From: Clostridiaceae bacterium
GTDB taxonomy: Bacteria > Bacillota > Clostridia > Saccharofermentanales > DTU023
Length of the DNA: 34,702 nucleotides
Assembly: GCA_012799695.1 (NCBI GenBank)
Contig: JAAZKT010000084.1
Location: forward strand, 1-34,702
Direction of reading: 5' to 3'
In this document: positions 1 to 7,468 of the stretch, in pieces
Position numbering within the stretch: the stretch's first letter is position 1
Layout of the letters: the number at the start of each line of letters is the position of its first letter
Position numbers and translations under genes: made by a program
Notes under the pieces: generated by a model
What the model saw: only the letters and a program-made list of their open reading frames with translations
Databases searched by the model: none
What the model was told of the DNA's origin: nothing

Positions 1-71
1 TATTCGCGACAGAGGTTCTGGAAAGTCAGTCCGTGGCGAATAAAGTAAACTGTTATCGTCTTTTCTTTCAT
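1..71 (-). CDS. Histidine phosphatase family protein, N-terminal fragment
   Basis: Only the first 23 codons are in the window; the gene runs off the left edge. The minus strand reads MKEKTITVYFIRHGLTFQNL, with a beta strand followed by the RHG triad (residues 12-14), whose His is the phospho-acceptor in the phosphoglycerate-mutase-like family. The start ATG (complement of 69-71) is preceded by AAAAGGA about 7 bases upstream, so the start looks real. It is divergent from rpmE. The substrate cannot be judged from 23 residues; family members include phosphoglycerate mutases, alpha-ribazole phosphatases and small-molecule phosphatases. Confidence 0.7.
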   Translation of the reverse strand, partial: MKEKTITVYFIRHGLTFQNLCRE

Positions 72-281
72 ATTATTTTCCTTTTACATATTTGCTCTTA
101 CACAAGCGTATCGTATAGAGCGATCGAATCGCAATTGTGTAACATTTGAGATTTGTTCTCTTACTGTAAATTCCGTCGTGTACAAGTGATAATACGACTG
201 GTGTTTCAAACAGTCTCACTGTCCAAGTTACTTTGGCATTCAGCTTTGCGTATCTTTGCCGAAGTAATAAATGTCGTCGGG

Positions 282-311
282 TTGACAGTAACGGCAATAG
301 CATTGTACAAT
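282..311 (+). promoter_or_regulatory. Housekeeping sigma promoter for rpmE
   Basis: A perfect -35 TTGACA (282-287) and -10 TACAAT (306-311) are separated by 18 bases and point towards rpmE. Transcription would start near 318 and give a leader of about 85 bases. The rest of the 72-403 spacer shows no other gene. Confidence 0.7.
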
Positions 312-317
312 CATCTG

Positions 318-403
318 GCTGGCGACCCGTAAGGGCGCTTATTTCTGGGATCGCATACGAGGGCAGATGACTTCTCGCGCGATTGCCATGAGAGGTGAAT
401 GAG
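318..403 (+). promoter_or_regulatory. rpmE 5' leader, candidate L31 autoregulatory RNA
   Basis: Between the predicted transcription start and the rpmE start codon the RNA can fold ATCGC (350-354) with GCGAT (379-383), and inside it CGAG (358-361) with CTCG (374-377). L31 leader RNAs are known for several phyla; whether this one belongs to such a family is inference. The hairpin ends about 8 bases before the ribosome binding site AGAGGTG (391-397), so it could control its access. Confidence 0.35.
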
Positions 404-607
404 ATGAAAGAAGGAATACATCCTAAATACGGTAAAAGTGTTGTGCGTTGCGCATGCGGCGAGACGTTTGAAACAGGCGCGACGAAAGAAGCGATCAACG
501 TTGACGTCTGTTCCAAGTGCCATCCTTTTTACACGGGACGTCAGAAACTCGTCGATACGGGCGGACGCGTTGATAAGTTTAGAAGGCGCATGGAGCGGAA
601 AGACTAA
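404..607 (+). CDS. rpmE: 50S ribosomal protein L31, zinc-binding type
   Basis: A 67-residue L31 of normal length. It carries the zinc ribbon of the C+ form: C16-x-C18 and C36-x2-C39. L31 sits at the central protuberance and helps bridge the subunits. I chose the ATG at 404 because AGAGGTG lies 6-7 bases upstream; a GTG at 395 in the same frame would overlap that site. The gene is monocistronic, with its own promoter at 282-311 and a terminator at 615-642. A zinc-free paralogue (ytiA/rpmE2 type) may exist elsewhere but is not in this window. Confidence 0.97.
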   Translation: MKEGIHPKYGKSVVRCACGETFETGATKEAINVDVCSKCHPFYTGRQKLVDTGGRVDKFRRRMERKD

Positions 608-614
608 GGCCGCA

Positions 615-642
615 GGGGGAGCTCAACGGCTCCTCTTTTTTT
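615..642 (+). terminator. Rho-independent terminator after rpmE
   Basis: A GC-rich stem pairs GGGGGAGC (615-622) with GCTCCTCT (629-636), with two G-T pairs, and is followed by a run of seven T (636-642). It begins 8 bases after the rpmE stop codon. Confidence 0.85.
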
Positions 643-759
643 GATGTGTTTTGTGTAAGCGTTTGAGATAATATTCGATATGAAATAAGATCCATGTAAC
701 CCCAGGCATTCTCTGTGTCGTTTGGATTCAGTGAAGAATAAGTGATTCGATCATAGAAT

Positions 760-1749
760 ATGGAAAACAATCAGGCAGATTATTTAGAAAAGGCGGAGGG
801 AACCGGTGTTTGTAAAAAGACGTCGATCGGCGGTCAAGCGCTGATCGAAGGTCTGATGATGCTTGGCCCTGACAAACAGTCTATCGCCGTCAGGAATTCG
901 GACGGTGAGATTGTTCTGACAGTAAAGGATCGCCCTTCTTTTGCCAATCGATTTAATATCCCGTTTCTCAGAGGGATTGTTCGTCTTGTGACACAGTTGA
1001 AAACAGGTGTGGGGGCGATCAGTTACTCCGCCGATATCGCCATGCAGGATGAGAAGACGAGTGAAGACAAAAAGAAATCGCGCTTCGATCAGTTTGCCGA
1101 CCGACATCCGCAGCTCGTGATGGGGTTTACGCTGGTATTTTCAATCGCCCTGTCCGTCGCCATATTTATCCTGTTGCCAAGTGCCTTGACCGATCTGATT
1201 CGCAAGGTGACGGGATTCGGTAGCGGCCAACAGAAAGGAGGCATGGCGCTTGCCTTGTCCTTCATTGAGGGGTTTGTCAGGATTGCCATCTTTATTATGT
1301 ATTTGTGGTTGGCGTCTCTCAGCAAGGATATCAAGCGCGTCTGGATGTTCCATGGCTCGGAGCATAAAACGATTGCGGCGTACGAAGCCGGATTGCCTCT
1401 GACGGTTGAGAATGTTCGCCCCATGAGCCGTTTTCATCCGCGTTGCGGAACATCGTTTCTGTTCTTGGTGATGATTATCTCCATACTCGCTTTCGCCGTG
1501 GTCGGACGCTATGCGCTTTGGATCAATATTGTGATTCGGCTCGCTCTGTTACCTTTGGTGACGGGCATTTCTTATGAAATAATTAAACTGGCGGGCACAT
1601 ACGACAATGCTTTGACACGAGTGATATCGAAACCGGGGCTGGCTCTGCAACGCTTAACGACGGCGGAACCGGAGGACGACATGCTTGAAGTCGCGATCTC
1701 CGCCATGAATGCCGTTATTCCCGAAGATCCCGACAGCGATCGATGGTAA
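760..1749 (+). CDS. yqhQ: YqhQ-like DUF1385 membrane protein
   Basis: A 329-residue protein of the DUF1385/YqhQ family, close to the usual length. It starts the conserved domain with TSIGGQALIEGLMM (21-34), has hydrophobic segments near 118-140, 165-187, 232-250 and 254-276, and the family block HGSEHKTIAAYEAG (198-211) followed by HPRCGTSF (226-233). The His, Glu and Cys residues in these blocks suggest a metal-dependent enzyme, but no reaction is established. The family is commonly found next to prmC and prfA in Clostridia. The stop overlaps the prmC start by 7 bases, so translation is likely coupled. No clear ribosome binding site precedes the ATG at 760. Confidence 0.85.
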   Translation: MENNQADYLEKAEGTGVCKKTSIGGQALIEGLMMLGPDKQSIAVRNSDGEIVLTVKDRPSFANRFNIPFLRGIVRLVTQLKTGVGAISYSADIAMQDEKTSEDKKKSRFDQFADRHPQLVMGFTLVFSIALSVAIFILLPSALTDLIRKVTGFGSGQQKGGMALALSFIEGFVRIAIFIMYLWLASLSKDIKRVWMFHGSEHKTIAAYEAGLPLTVENVRPMSRFHPRCGTSFLFLVMIISILAFAVVGRYALWINIVIRLALLPLVTGISYEIIKLAGTYDNALTRVISKPGLALQRLTTAEPEDDMLEVAISAMNAVIPEDPDSDRW

Positions 1750-2627
1750 TTGCCAACATCGTGAGTGCAAGTCGACGGACATTTCTCGATCAGGCAACGG
1801 ATCGTCTCCAAAAAGCGGGGATAGAAGAAGCGCGTAAAGAAGCGCGCCTGCTGATTGAGGCTGTCGCCGATATTTCAATCGCTCATCAGCTTGCCTTTCC
1901 CGATATTATGCTCAGTGACGAACAGCTCGTTGCTCTCAACGAAGCGCTTGCGTTGCGAGAAGTTCGCATACCGCTGTCGCAAATTGTCGGGAAGGTGTCA
2001 TTTTACGGGCAGACTTTTGCGGTTACAAAAGATACGTTGACGCCTCGGCCGGAAAGCGAGTTGCTTGTCGATGCTGTCATTGAGAATACACACGGGTCAG
2101 CAAGCGTATCCTTGCTCGATGCTTTTACGGGCACGGGTGCGGTGGGGATATCGGCTGCGCGATGTCTACATGAAGCGGGAAAAGAAGTCACCTTGACGAT
2201 GACCGATATTTCACGACACGCCTTAGAGGTCGCAGGACGGAATGCGCACCGCCTCATTCCTGCAATCGACTGGCATTTGGAACACGTCGACATATGGCCA
2301 TCGACATGCCGTCCTTATGATGTCATTACGTCAAATCCACCGTATATCGCGACGGATGAAATAATGGCTCTGATGCCTGAGGTAAGACGTTCAGAGCCTC
2401 GTTCGGCTCTCGATGGCGGACGAGACGGGTTGGACTTTTATCGTCGGTTGTCTGAAGAGTCCGGGCGATATTTGAGCGACGACGGCGTTCTGATTATTGA
2501 AATCGGCGCTTCACAGGAAGAAGAAGTCGTGCGTTTGTTTTTGGATAGCGGTGCATGGCGTGAAGCGGACAGAAAAATGGATTTGGCAGGGCATACGCGC
2601 GTTCTCGCTTTTTGTAGGGTTGTTTAA
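1743..2627 (+). CDS. prmC: Peptide chain release factor N5-glutamine methyltransferase
   Basis: PrmC methylates the Gln of the GGQ motif in RF1 and RF2 using S-adenosylmethionine, which raises termination efficiency. The 294-residue protein has an N-terminal helical domain, the substrate-side motif PRPESE (101-106), the SAM-binding loop [12 protein letters not shown] (126-137), and the catalytic NPPY (198-201) that grips the glutamine side chain. It overlaps the upstream gene by 7 bases and is followed 46 bases later by prfA, the gene for its own substrate, an arrangement kept in many bacteria. Confidence 0.95.
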   Translation: MVIANIVSASRRTFLDQATDRLQKAGIEEARKEARLLIEAVADISIAHQLAFPDIMLSDEQLVALNEALALREVRIPLSQIVGKVSFYGQTFAVTKDTLTPRPESELLVDAVIENTHGSASVSLLDAFTGTGAVGISAARCLHEAGKEVTLTMTDISRHALEVAGRNAHRLIPAIDWHLEHVDIWPSTCRPYDVITSNPPYIATDEIMALMPEVRRSEPRSALDGGRDGLDFYRRLSEESGRYLSDDGVLIIEIGASQEEEVVRLFLDSGAWREADRKMDLAGHTRVLAFCRVV

Positions 2628-2673
2628 TGGACTGTTTGGTAAGATAAAGTGGAATAAAAAATTTGGAGCTGCT

Positions 2674-3747
2674 ATGGACATCGGAGAACTGACAAAATTG
2701 ACGACGAGCGAAGATCGTTACGACGAGCTGACGGAGATGCTCGCCGATACGACGCTTATGCGCGATCGCGAGGCGTATGTCCGTCTCGTCAAGGAGCATG
2801 CGGAATTACAGCCGCTCGTTCAACTTGTCCGCGAACTCCGAGAGGTTCAGGAAGAGTTGGCGGTGAACCGAGCGCTTCTCTATGAAACGGACGATCAGAT
2901 TCTCCGCGAGCTCGCTCGCGACGAAGTCGCTGAGCTCGAAGAAAGAGAAACGTCTCTTGAAGCCGCCATCATGGAGGAAATCGAGCCGAAAGACGAAAAC
3001 GATGAGCGTAACGTCATTATAGAGATACGCGCGGGTACGGGTGGCGAGGAAGCGGCATTGTTTGCGGCAGATCTATACCGTATGTATGTTGCTTATGCGG
3101 AAGCGCGGAGTTGGGAAACGGAAATTGTCGATTTCAACGAGACGGAGTTGGGCGGTTTCAAAGAGATTGTCTTCATCATTGAAGGCAAGGGCGCTTTCAG
3201 TCGATTGAAGTATGAGAGCGGCGCGCATCGCGTACAACGTGTGCCGGAGACCGAGGCGGGAGGGCGCATTCACACTTCCGCCGTTACCGTCGCCGTCTTG
3301 CCTGAAGTTGATGAGGTTGATTTCGAGATTGATCCGAAAGACCTTCAGATCGATACGTATCGGGCGTCGGGTGCAGGCGGGCAACACGTCAACAAGACGA
3401 GTTCCGCTATTCGCATCACGCATCTTCCGAGCGGCGTTGTGGTGACGTGTCAGGATCAACGATCGCAACATAAGAATCGCGACAAAGCGATGGCGCACTT
3501 GCGCGCGATACTTCTCGACAAGGCCGAGCAGGAGCGCGCCGATGCGATCGCGAGCGAGCGCAGAAGTCAGGTGGGCTCCGGTGATCGAAGCGAAAGGATC
3601 CGAACGTACAACTTTCCGCAGTCTCGCGTGACCGACCACCGCATTGGCTTGACTTTGTATAAACTGGATCGCATTTTGGCGGGAGATCTCGACGAAATCA
3701 TCGATGCGCTACAAATCGCCGCGCACGAAGCAGCTCTACAGGCATAA
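2674..3747 (+). CDS. prfA: Peptide chain release factor 1
   Basis: RF1 recognises UAA and UAG in the ribosomal A site and triggers peptide release. The 357-residue protein has an N-terminal helical domain, the RF1-specific codon-recognition tripeptide PET (191-193, the P-x-T form rather than SPF of RF2), and the catalytic GGQ (235-237) within [15 protein letters not shown]. The frame is open further upstream into prmC, but I place the start at the ATG at 2674, which has GGAG 5-6 bases before it and gives the normal RF1 length and N-terminus. The upstream PrmC would methylate Q237. Confidence 0.96.
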   Translation: MDIGELTKLTTSEDRYDELTEMLADTTLMRDREAYVRLVKEHAELQPLVQLVRELREVQEELAVNRALLYETDDQILRELARDEVAELEERETSLEAAIMEEIEPKDENDERNVIIEIRAGTGGEEAALFAADLYRMYVAYAEARSWETEIVDFNETELGGFKEIVFIIEGKGAFSRLKYESGAHRVQRVPETEAGGRIHTSAVTVAVLPEVDEVDFEIDPKDLQIDTYRASGAGGQHVNKTSSAIRITHLPSGVVVTCQDQRSQHKNRDKAMAHLRAILLDKAEQERADAIASERRSQVGSGDRSERIRTYNFPQSRVTDHRIGLTLYKLDRILAGDLDEIIDALQIAAHEAALQA

Positions 3748-3766
3748 CGACAAACTAGGAACAAGT

Positions 3767-5278
3767 ATGGACATGCGGATCATTCTCGTTGAACACCCGA
3801 TCGATGAAAGTCTTTTCGAGGAAGTCGGGGAAGCGCTGGCTACGGGTTCCATCGTGGCTTTTCCAACGGAGACCGTTTATGGGCTCGGGGCGTCCGCACT
3901 CCTTCCCGATTCGATTCGCGAGATCTTTCGCTTGAAAGGCAGACCGGCAGACAATCCGCTGATCGTCCACCTTCTGTCTGACAAGGAGTTGGACGGCGTC
4001 GTCGCTTCTATTCCGGATGCTTTTCACGTTCTGTACGAAGCTTTTTCTCCGGGTCCTTTGACCTATGTTATGCCACGCGGGGAACTGATTCCCGATGAAG
4101 TGACGGCAGGTCTTGAAACCGTCGCCGTACGATTCCCGTCACAGCCTGCAGCGCGCGCCCTGCTTGCAGCCGCCAAAGTTCCCGTCGTCGCGCCTTCCGC
4201 GAACGTGTCGGGCAGACCGAGTCCGACGAGAGTGCGTCACGTCCTCGATGATTTTGCCGGGCGCATTCCATGGGTCATCGATGACGGACCGTGTGAAGTC
4301 GGTCTGGAGTCGACGGTGATCGACTTGACATGCAGTCCTGTCAGAATACTGCGCCTTGGCGTCGTGACGGCAGAGATGATTTTTGAGAAGACAGGCATCG
4401 AGGCTGTCTTTTGGAAAGACGTCGTTCAAGACGAAGTTGTCGAGCGCCCCGCTTCGCCGGGCATGAAGTATCGCCACTATGCGCCAAGAGCGACGGTGCG
4501 TATCGTTCTTCCTAAGGAGGGACTTTCGATGTCCGATCAGCTGATCGAGCTCATGGATCCTGAGATCTCTATCGGATTGTTTTTCAGCGAATCGAGCTGG
4601 GATGAATTTCGCTCGAAAATGGACGCGTTTCCTCCGGGTCTTTATGTCTACACGTACGAGGGAGCCAGCGACCTTTCAAAGGCGAGTCATCATTTGTTCG
4701 ATGCGTTACGCACGCTCGACGAACAGGGTGTCGAACTCATTTACGCAGAAGGTTTTGGGGGAGAGAATGCCGCCGCGTACATGGATAGACTGACACATGC
4801 TTCAGCCACGAATGAAGATGCTGAAATTCGTCAAGTATTGTTCGTTTGTCAGGGCAACACGTGCAGAAGCCCGATGGCGGAGGCGCTGTTCAACGATCGT
4901 TATGGCGATACGGGATGGCGTGCGATTTCTGCAGGTCTTTCCACGATTCCCGGGTGGCCGGTCTCCGAACATTCGGTGGAAGCTCTGCGCGAATTCGGCA
5001 TCGATTGTCGCGGAATGACCTCCAAACCTGTTAACCGGAGGATGTTAAGCCAGGCGAGCCTTGTCGTTACGATGACGACGCTACAACGCGAGTGGCTGAG
5101 ACGGTCGGCACCTGAATTGAAGGACAAAATTATCTCGGTGGCGGATATATCGGAGCAATCACAGGACATAGCGGATCCTTTCGGTGAAACGCTTATTTCC
5201 TACCGACAGGTTCGCGATGAGTTAAGCGAAATTATGGATGATTTGCACCGCTTTTTACAGCAATCGGATCATTTGTAG
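3767..5278 (+). CDS. Fused Sua5/YwlC threonylcarbamoyl-AMP synthase and YwlE-type protein arginine phosphatase
   Basis: A 503-residue two-enzyme protein. Residues 10-205 are a YrdC/Sua5 domain with KGRPADNPL (57-65) and APSANVSGRPSP (142-153); this domain makes threonylcarbamoyl-AMP for the t6A37 modification of tRNAs reading ANN codons. SPGMKYRHYAP (230-240) is the Sua5 linker, and 245-345 the Sua5 C-terminal domain. Residues 355-503 are a low-molecular-weight phosphatase with the loop C361-QGNTC-R367-S and the general-acid motif DP (470-471). The Thr365 in the loop is the residue that in YwlE favours phosphoarginine, where tyrosine phosphatases have a bulky aliphatic residue. The ATG at 3767 has AGGA 6 bases upstream; it lies 19 bases after prfA. 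In Bacillus the two functions are separate genes of the same neighbourhood. Confidence 0.9.
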   Translation: MDMRIILVEHPIDESLFEEVGEALATGSIVAFPTETVYGLGASALLPDSIREIFRLKGRPADNPLIVHLLSDKELDGVVASIPDAFHVLYEAFSPGPLTYVMPRGELIPDEVTAGLETVAVRFPSQPAARALLAAAKVPVVAPSANVSGRPSPTRVRHVLDDFAGRIPWVIDDGPCEVGLESTVIDLTCSPVRILRLGVVTAEMIFEKTGIEAVFWKDVVQDEVVERPASPGMKYRHYAPRATVRIVLPKEGLSMSDQLIELMDPEISIGLFFSESSWDEFRSKMDAFPPGLYVYTYEGASDLSKASHHLFDALRTLDEQGVELIYAEGFGGENAAAYMDRLTHASATNEDAEIRQVLFVCQGNTCRSPMAEALFNDRYGDTGWRAISAGLSTIPGWPVSEHSVEALREFGIDCRGMTSKPVNRRMLSQASLVVTMTTLQREWLRRSAPELKDKIISVADISEQSQDIADPFGETLISYRQVRDELSEIMDDLHRFLQQSDHL

Positions 5279-5431
5279 TCAATGATTTCTGAACGGCAAA
5301 CAACCGCTGCAATCAGGCAGATTTCGATTTAAGCGAAATACTTTACAACACTACTTCGATACACTTGATGAAGCAGGAAGATTAAGCGGTTGAAGGCAAA
5401 ATCAGCGAGGTATTACGTAAAACCGCGTGAC
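5279..5431. other. Intergenic spacer with weak inverted repeats
   Basis: No gene is visible. AACCGCT (5302-5308) can pair with AGCGGTT (5385-5391), and ATTTCG (5321-5326) with CGAAAT (5334-5339). Neither is followed by a T run, so I do not call a terminator. Transcription from the upstream operon may end here by another route. Confidence 0.4.
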
Positions 5432-5461
5432 TTGACGGGGGTTCCGTTTCCGTGCTAGAGT
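5432..5461 (+). promoter_or_regulatory. Promoter of the rpsF-ssb-rpsR operon
   Basis: A -35 TTGACG (5432-5437) and a -10 TAGAGT (5456-5461) are 18 bases apart. The position, about 80 bases before rpsF and just ahead of the leader hairpins, supports the call. Confidence 0.55.
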
Positions 5462-5463
5462 GT

Positions 5464-5542
5464 GACTCGCCTGTGAAGACAGGCGTAGTCCTCGCTCTGC
5501 AAAGTGCAGAGCCGTACAGTCCGGGAGGAGGTTAATAATCCC
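5464..5542 (+). promoter_or_regulatory. rpsF leader with two strong hairpins, candidate S6:S18 binding RNA
   Basis: Hairpin one pairs GACT-CGCCTGT (5464-5474) with ACAGGCG-t-AGTC (5479-5490) across a GAAG loop. Hairpin two pairs GCTCTGCA (5494-5501) with TGCAGAGC (5505-5512) and is followed by CCG. The ribosome binding site GGGAGGAGG (5523-5531) comes next. rpsF leaders in many bacteria bind the S6:S18 complex for feedback control through a hairpin with a conserved CCG; this leader is a candidate by position and shape only. Confidence 0.5.
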
Positions 5543-6094
5543 ATGACGAAAAAATATGAATTGATCTATGTCCTGAATGGAACACTTCGGGCGGATGAAC
5601 TGAGAGCGCAGATGGAGCGCGTACACGGTATTGTTGAGGCGTCCGGCGAGATTGTCGACATCGTTGAGTGGGGTCGACGTCGTCTTGCATACGAGATTCA
5701 AGATATCCGCGAAGGATATTATGTCCTCGTGTATTTCAATGCCGCTCCCGATGCGCCGCGTGAGATTGAGCGTTTGCTGCGCATCTACGATGCGGTGCTG
5801 CGTTTCCTCATTGTGGTCGCGGAAGGCGATTTTGTCCCGACAAAACGCACATTGGCGGAAGAAGAGTCTGACGAGAAAGCGACAGAAGACGTGGATGATT
5901 CCGAAATTTCGGAAGTCGAAACGGAAGATGCAACTGAGTCGGAGTCCGTGGCTGAAGCTGAAACTGAAACTGAGGTGGAAGTCGTAGCGGAACCCGAAGA
6001 GGAAGTAGTGGCGGAAGTAGAATCGGATGAGGAAGCTCCCGCTGAACAAAGCGAAGAAGTAGTATTAGAAGAAGAACCGGTAGAGGAAAATTAA
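5543..6094 (+). CDS. rpsF: 30S ribosomal protein S6 with a long acidic C-terminal tail
   Basis: S6 binds the platform of the small subunit with S18. Residues 1-100 are a standard S6 fold, beginning MTKKYELIYVLNGTLRADEL, with the conserved WGRRRLAYEI (43-52). The protein is 183 residues, against about 95-100 in most bacteria. Residues 106-183 form a tail in which 38 positions are Glu or Asp and only one is basic, so it is probably disordered. In E. coli a polyglutamate tail is added to S6 after translation by RimK; here a comparable charge is genetically encoded. The ATG at 5543 follows GGGAGGAGG with an 11-base gap. First gene of the operon with ssb and rpsR. Confidence 0.95.
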   Translation: MTKKYELIYVLNGTLRADELRAQMERVHGIVEASGEIVDIVEWGRRRLAYEIQDIREGYYVLVYFNAAPDAPREIERLLRIYDAVLRFLIVVAEGDFVPTKRTLAEEESDEKATEDVDDSEISEVETEDATESESVAEAETETEVEVVAEPEEEVVAEVESDEEAPAEQSEEVVLEEEPVEEN

Positions 6095-6133
6095 AAAACC
6101 GCTGATTTGTCTGATGACAGAAAGGACACATGA

Positions 6134-6589
6134 ATGAACAGAGCAATCTTAATGGGACGAATGGCAAGAGATCCCGAGATTCGGACAACGCAGGGCGGGA
6201 TTTCCGTCTGTAATTTTACCGTTGCCTGTGATCGTCGCAGTCGTGCGGCTGACGGGACATGGCAGAACCAAGCTGATTTCATCCCCTGCGTCGCATGGCG
6301 CCAACAAGCTGAATTTGTCCATCGATATTTCAGCAAAGGTGACCGGATTCTTGTTTCCGGTTCCATTCAACCGAGGAGTTGGGATGACGATAAAGGAAAT
6401 CGCCGCTATACGACGGAAGTGATCGTCGATGAAGTCGAGTTTTGCGAATCGAAGCGCGGAGGCGGAGGTCGACGCGATGATGCGGATTACGACCGCACGG
6501 ATCACGCGTCGGCATCGACAGTGGACAGCGGGGGAGACGGTTTTCTCCCTGCGCCGGATGATGACACATCGCTGCCGTTTGATTTTTAA
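6134..6589 (+). CDS. ssb: Single-stranded DNA-binding protein
   Basis: SSB coats single-stranded DNA in replication and repair. The 151-residue protein has an OB fold over residues 1-108, starting MNRAILMGRMARDPEIRTT, with the conserved VAWRQQAEF (55-63) region and a disordered linker. The C-terminal tip is acidic and ends LPFDF; the usual partner-binding tip is DDDIPF, so the closing Asp-Phe is a small extension. GAAAGGA lies about 8 bases before the ATG at 6134. It sits between rpsF and rpsR as in most Firmicutes. Confidence 0.95.
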   Translation: MNRAILMGRMARDPEIRTTQGGISVCNFTVACDRRSRAADGTWQNQADFIPCVAWRQQAEFVHRYFSKGDRILVSGSIQPRSWDDDKGNRRYTTEVIVDEVEFCESKRGGGGRRDDADYDRTDHASASTVDSGGDGFLPAPDDDTSLPFDF

Positions 6590-6619
6590 TTAAACTGAAA
6601 CCGTGAAGGAGTATTGAAT

Positions 6620-6874
6620 ATGTCAGAAACAAGAAGACGCGGAAGCTATCAGGGGCAAAGGCGCTACGGCCGAAAAAAGTATTGCGTGTTTTGCGCCGAT
6701 CACATCGACCACATCGACTACAAAGACGTCAACACATTACAGCGTTACACGGCAGAGAATTACAAAATTCTCCCGCGTCGCATGACAGGTACATGTGCAC
6801 GTCACCAGCGTAGCTTGACAAATGCCATTCGTCGCGCGAGACAAGTGGCGTTGCTTCCGTACACAACGGAGTAA
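6620..6874 (+). CDS. rpsR: 30S ribosomal protein S18
   Basis: An 84-residue S18, which pairs with S6 on the platform of the small subunit. The N-terminus is Arg-rich; C22-x2-C25 and a later C-x2-H (in TCARHQRS) suggest a zinc-binding variant. I use the ATG at 6620, with AAGGAG ending 8 bases upstream; a TTG two codons earlier is less well placed. Last gene of the operon, followed by the terminator at 6894-6932. Confidence 0.96.
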   Translation: MSETRRRGSYQGQRRYGRKKYCVFCADHIDHIDYKDVNTLQRYTAENYKILPRRMTGTCARHQRSLTNAIRRARQVALLPYTTE

Positions 6875-6893
6875 CTGTTATCTCCGAACAGCG

Positions 6894-6932
6894 GCCTCCG
6901 CTTCGTCGATATGCGAAGCGGAGGCTTTTTTT
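6894..6932 (+). terminator. Strong Rho-independent terminator after rpsR
   Basis: A perfect 12-base-pair stem joins GCCTCCGCTTCG (6894-6905) to CGAAGCGGAGGC (6914-6925), followed by seven T (6926-6932). It separates rpsF-ssb-rpsR from rplI-dnaB. Confidence 0.95.
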
Positions 6933-7015
6933 ATTGGTGCGATTTTAATCACGCCGTCATAATCGGACACTTTTAGGGTATCATGGAGTTCCGATACGTA
7001 TCTAAGGAGGAAGGC

Positions 7016-7468
7016 ATGAAAGTAATACTTCTGGAAAGTGTCAAAGGACTCGGTCGTGCCGGAGACGTCGTTGAGGTCAAGCCCGGCTATGCGAACAATT
7101 ACCTTTTCAAGCGCAAGCTTGCGGTACCCGTAACGAAAGACAACTTGAACGTCGTCGAGATGAAACGGCGCGCAAAGATCGAAGAGCAGGAGACGCGTCT
7201 TGAGTGCGCCCGTCAAATAGCGGCTGACGTACAGGGAAAACGTTTCGTATGGGTAGCGAAAACCGGTTCCGCCGGTCGGCTGTACGGAACGGTGACGAAT
7301 CAGAATATTTCCGATATGCTCCTGCAAAACGGGTATCAAGTCGATAAACGCGACATCACGGTCAGTGAACCGATCAAAACGGTCGGCAGTCATCAAGTGA
7401 CGCTCCGTTTACACCCCGAGATTTCTGTTGATTTCATACTTGATGTAAAGGCCGATTTAAATGGATAG
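7016..7468 (+). CDS. rplI: 50S ribosomal protein L9
   Basis: A 150-residue L9 with the usual two-domain shape: an N-terminal rRNA-binding domain (MKVILLESVKGLGRAGDVV, then PGYANNYLFKRKLAVPVT), a long connecting helix, and a C-terminal domain. L9 projects from the base of the L1 stalk and limits frameshifting. TAAGGAGG (7003-7010) lies 5 bases before the ATG at 7016. The stop overlaps the dnaB start by 8 bases. A weak -10-like TATCAT occurs at 6979-6984, but I see no convincing -35. Confidence 0.97.
   Translation: MKVILLESVKGLGRAGDVVEVKPGYANNYLFKRKLAVPVTKDNLNVVEMKRRAKIEEQETRLECARQIAADVQGKRFVWVAKTGSAGRLYGTVTNQNISDMLLQNGYQVDKRDITVSEPIKTVGSHQVTLRLHPEISVDFILDVKADLNG

Noticed and set aside
2497-2673. 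Upstream extension of the prfA frame
   Set aside because: It overlaps the end of prmC and does not resemble RF1; the ATG at 2674 has a good binding site and gives the standard length.
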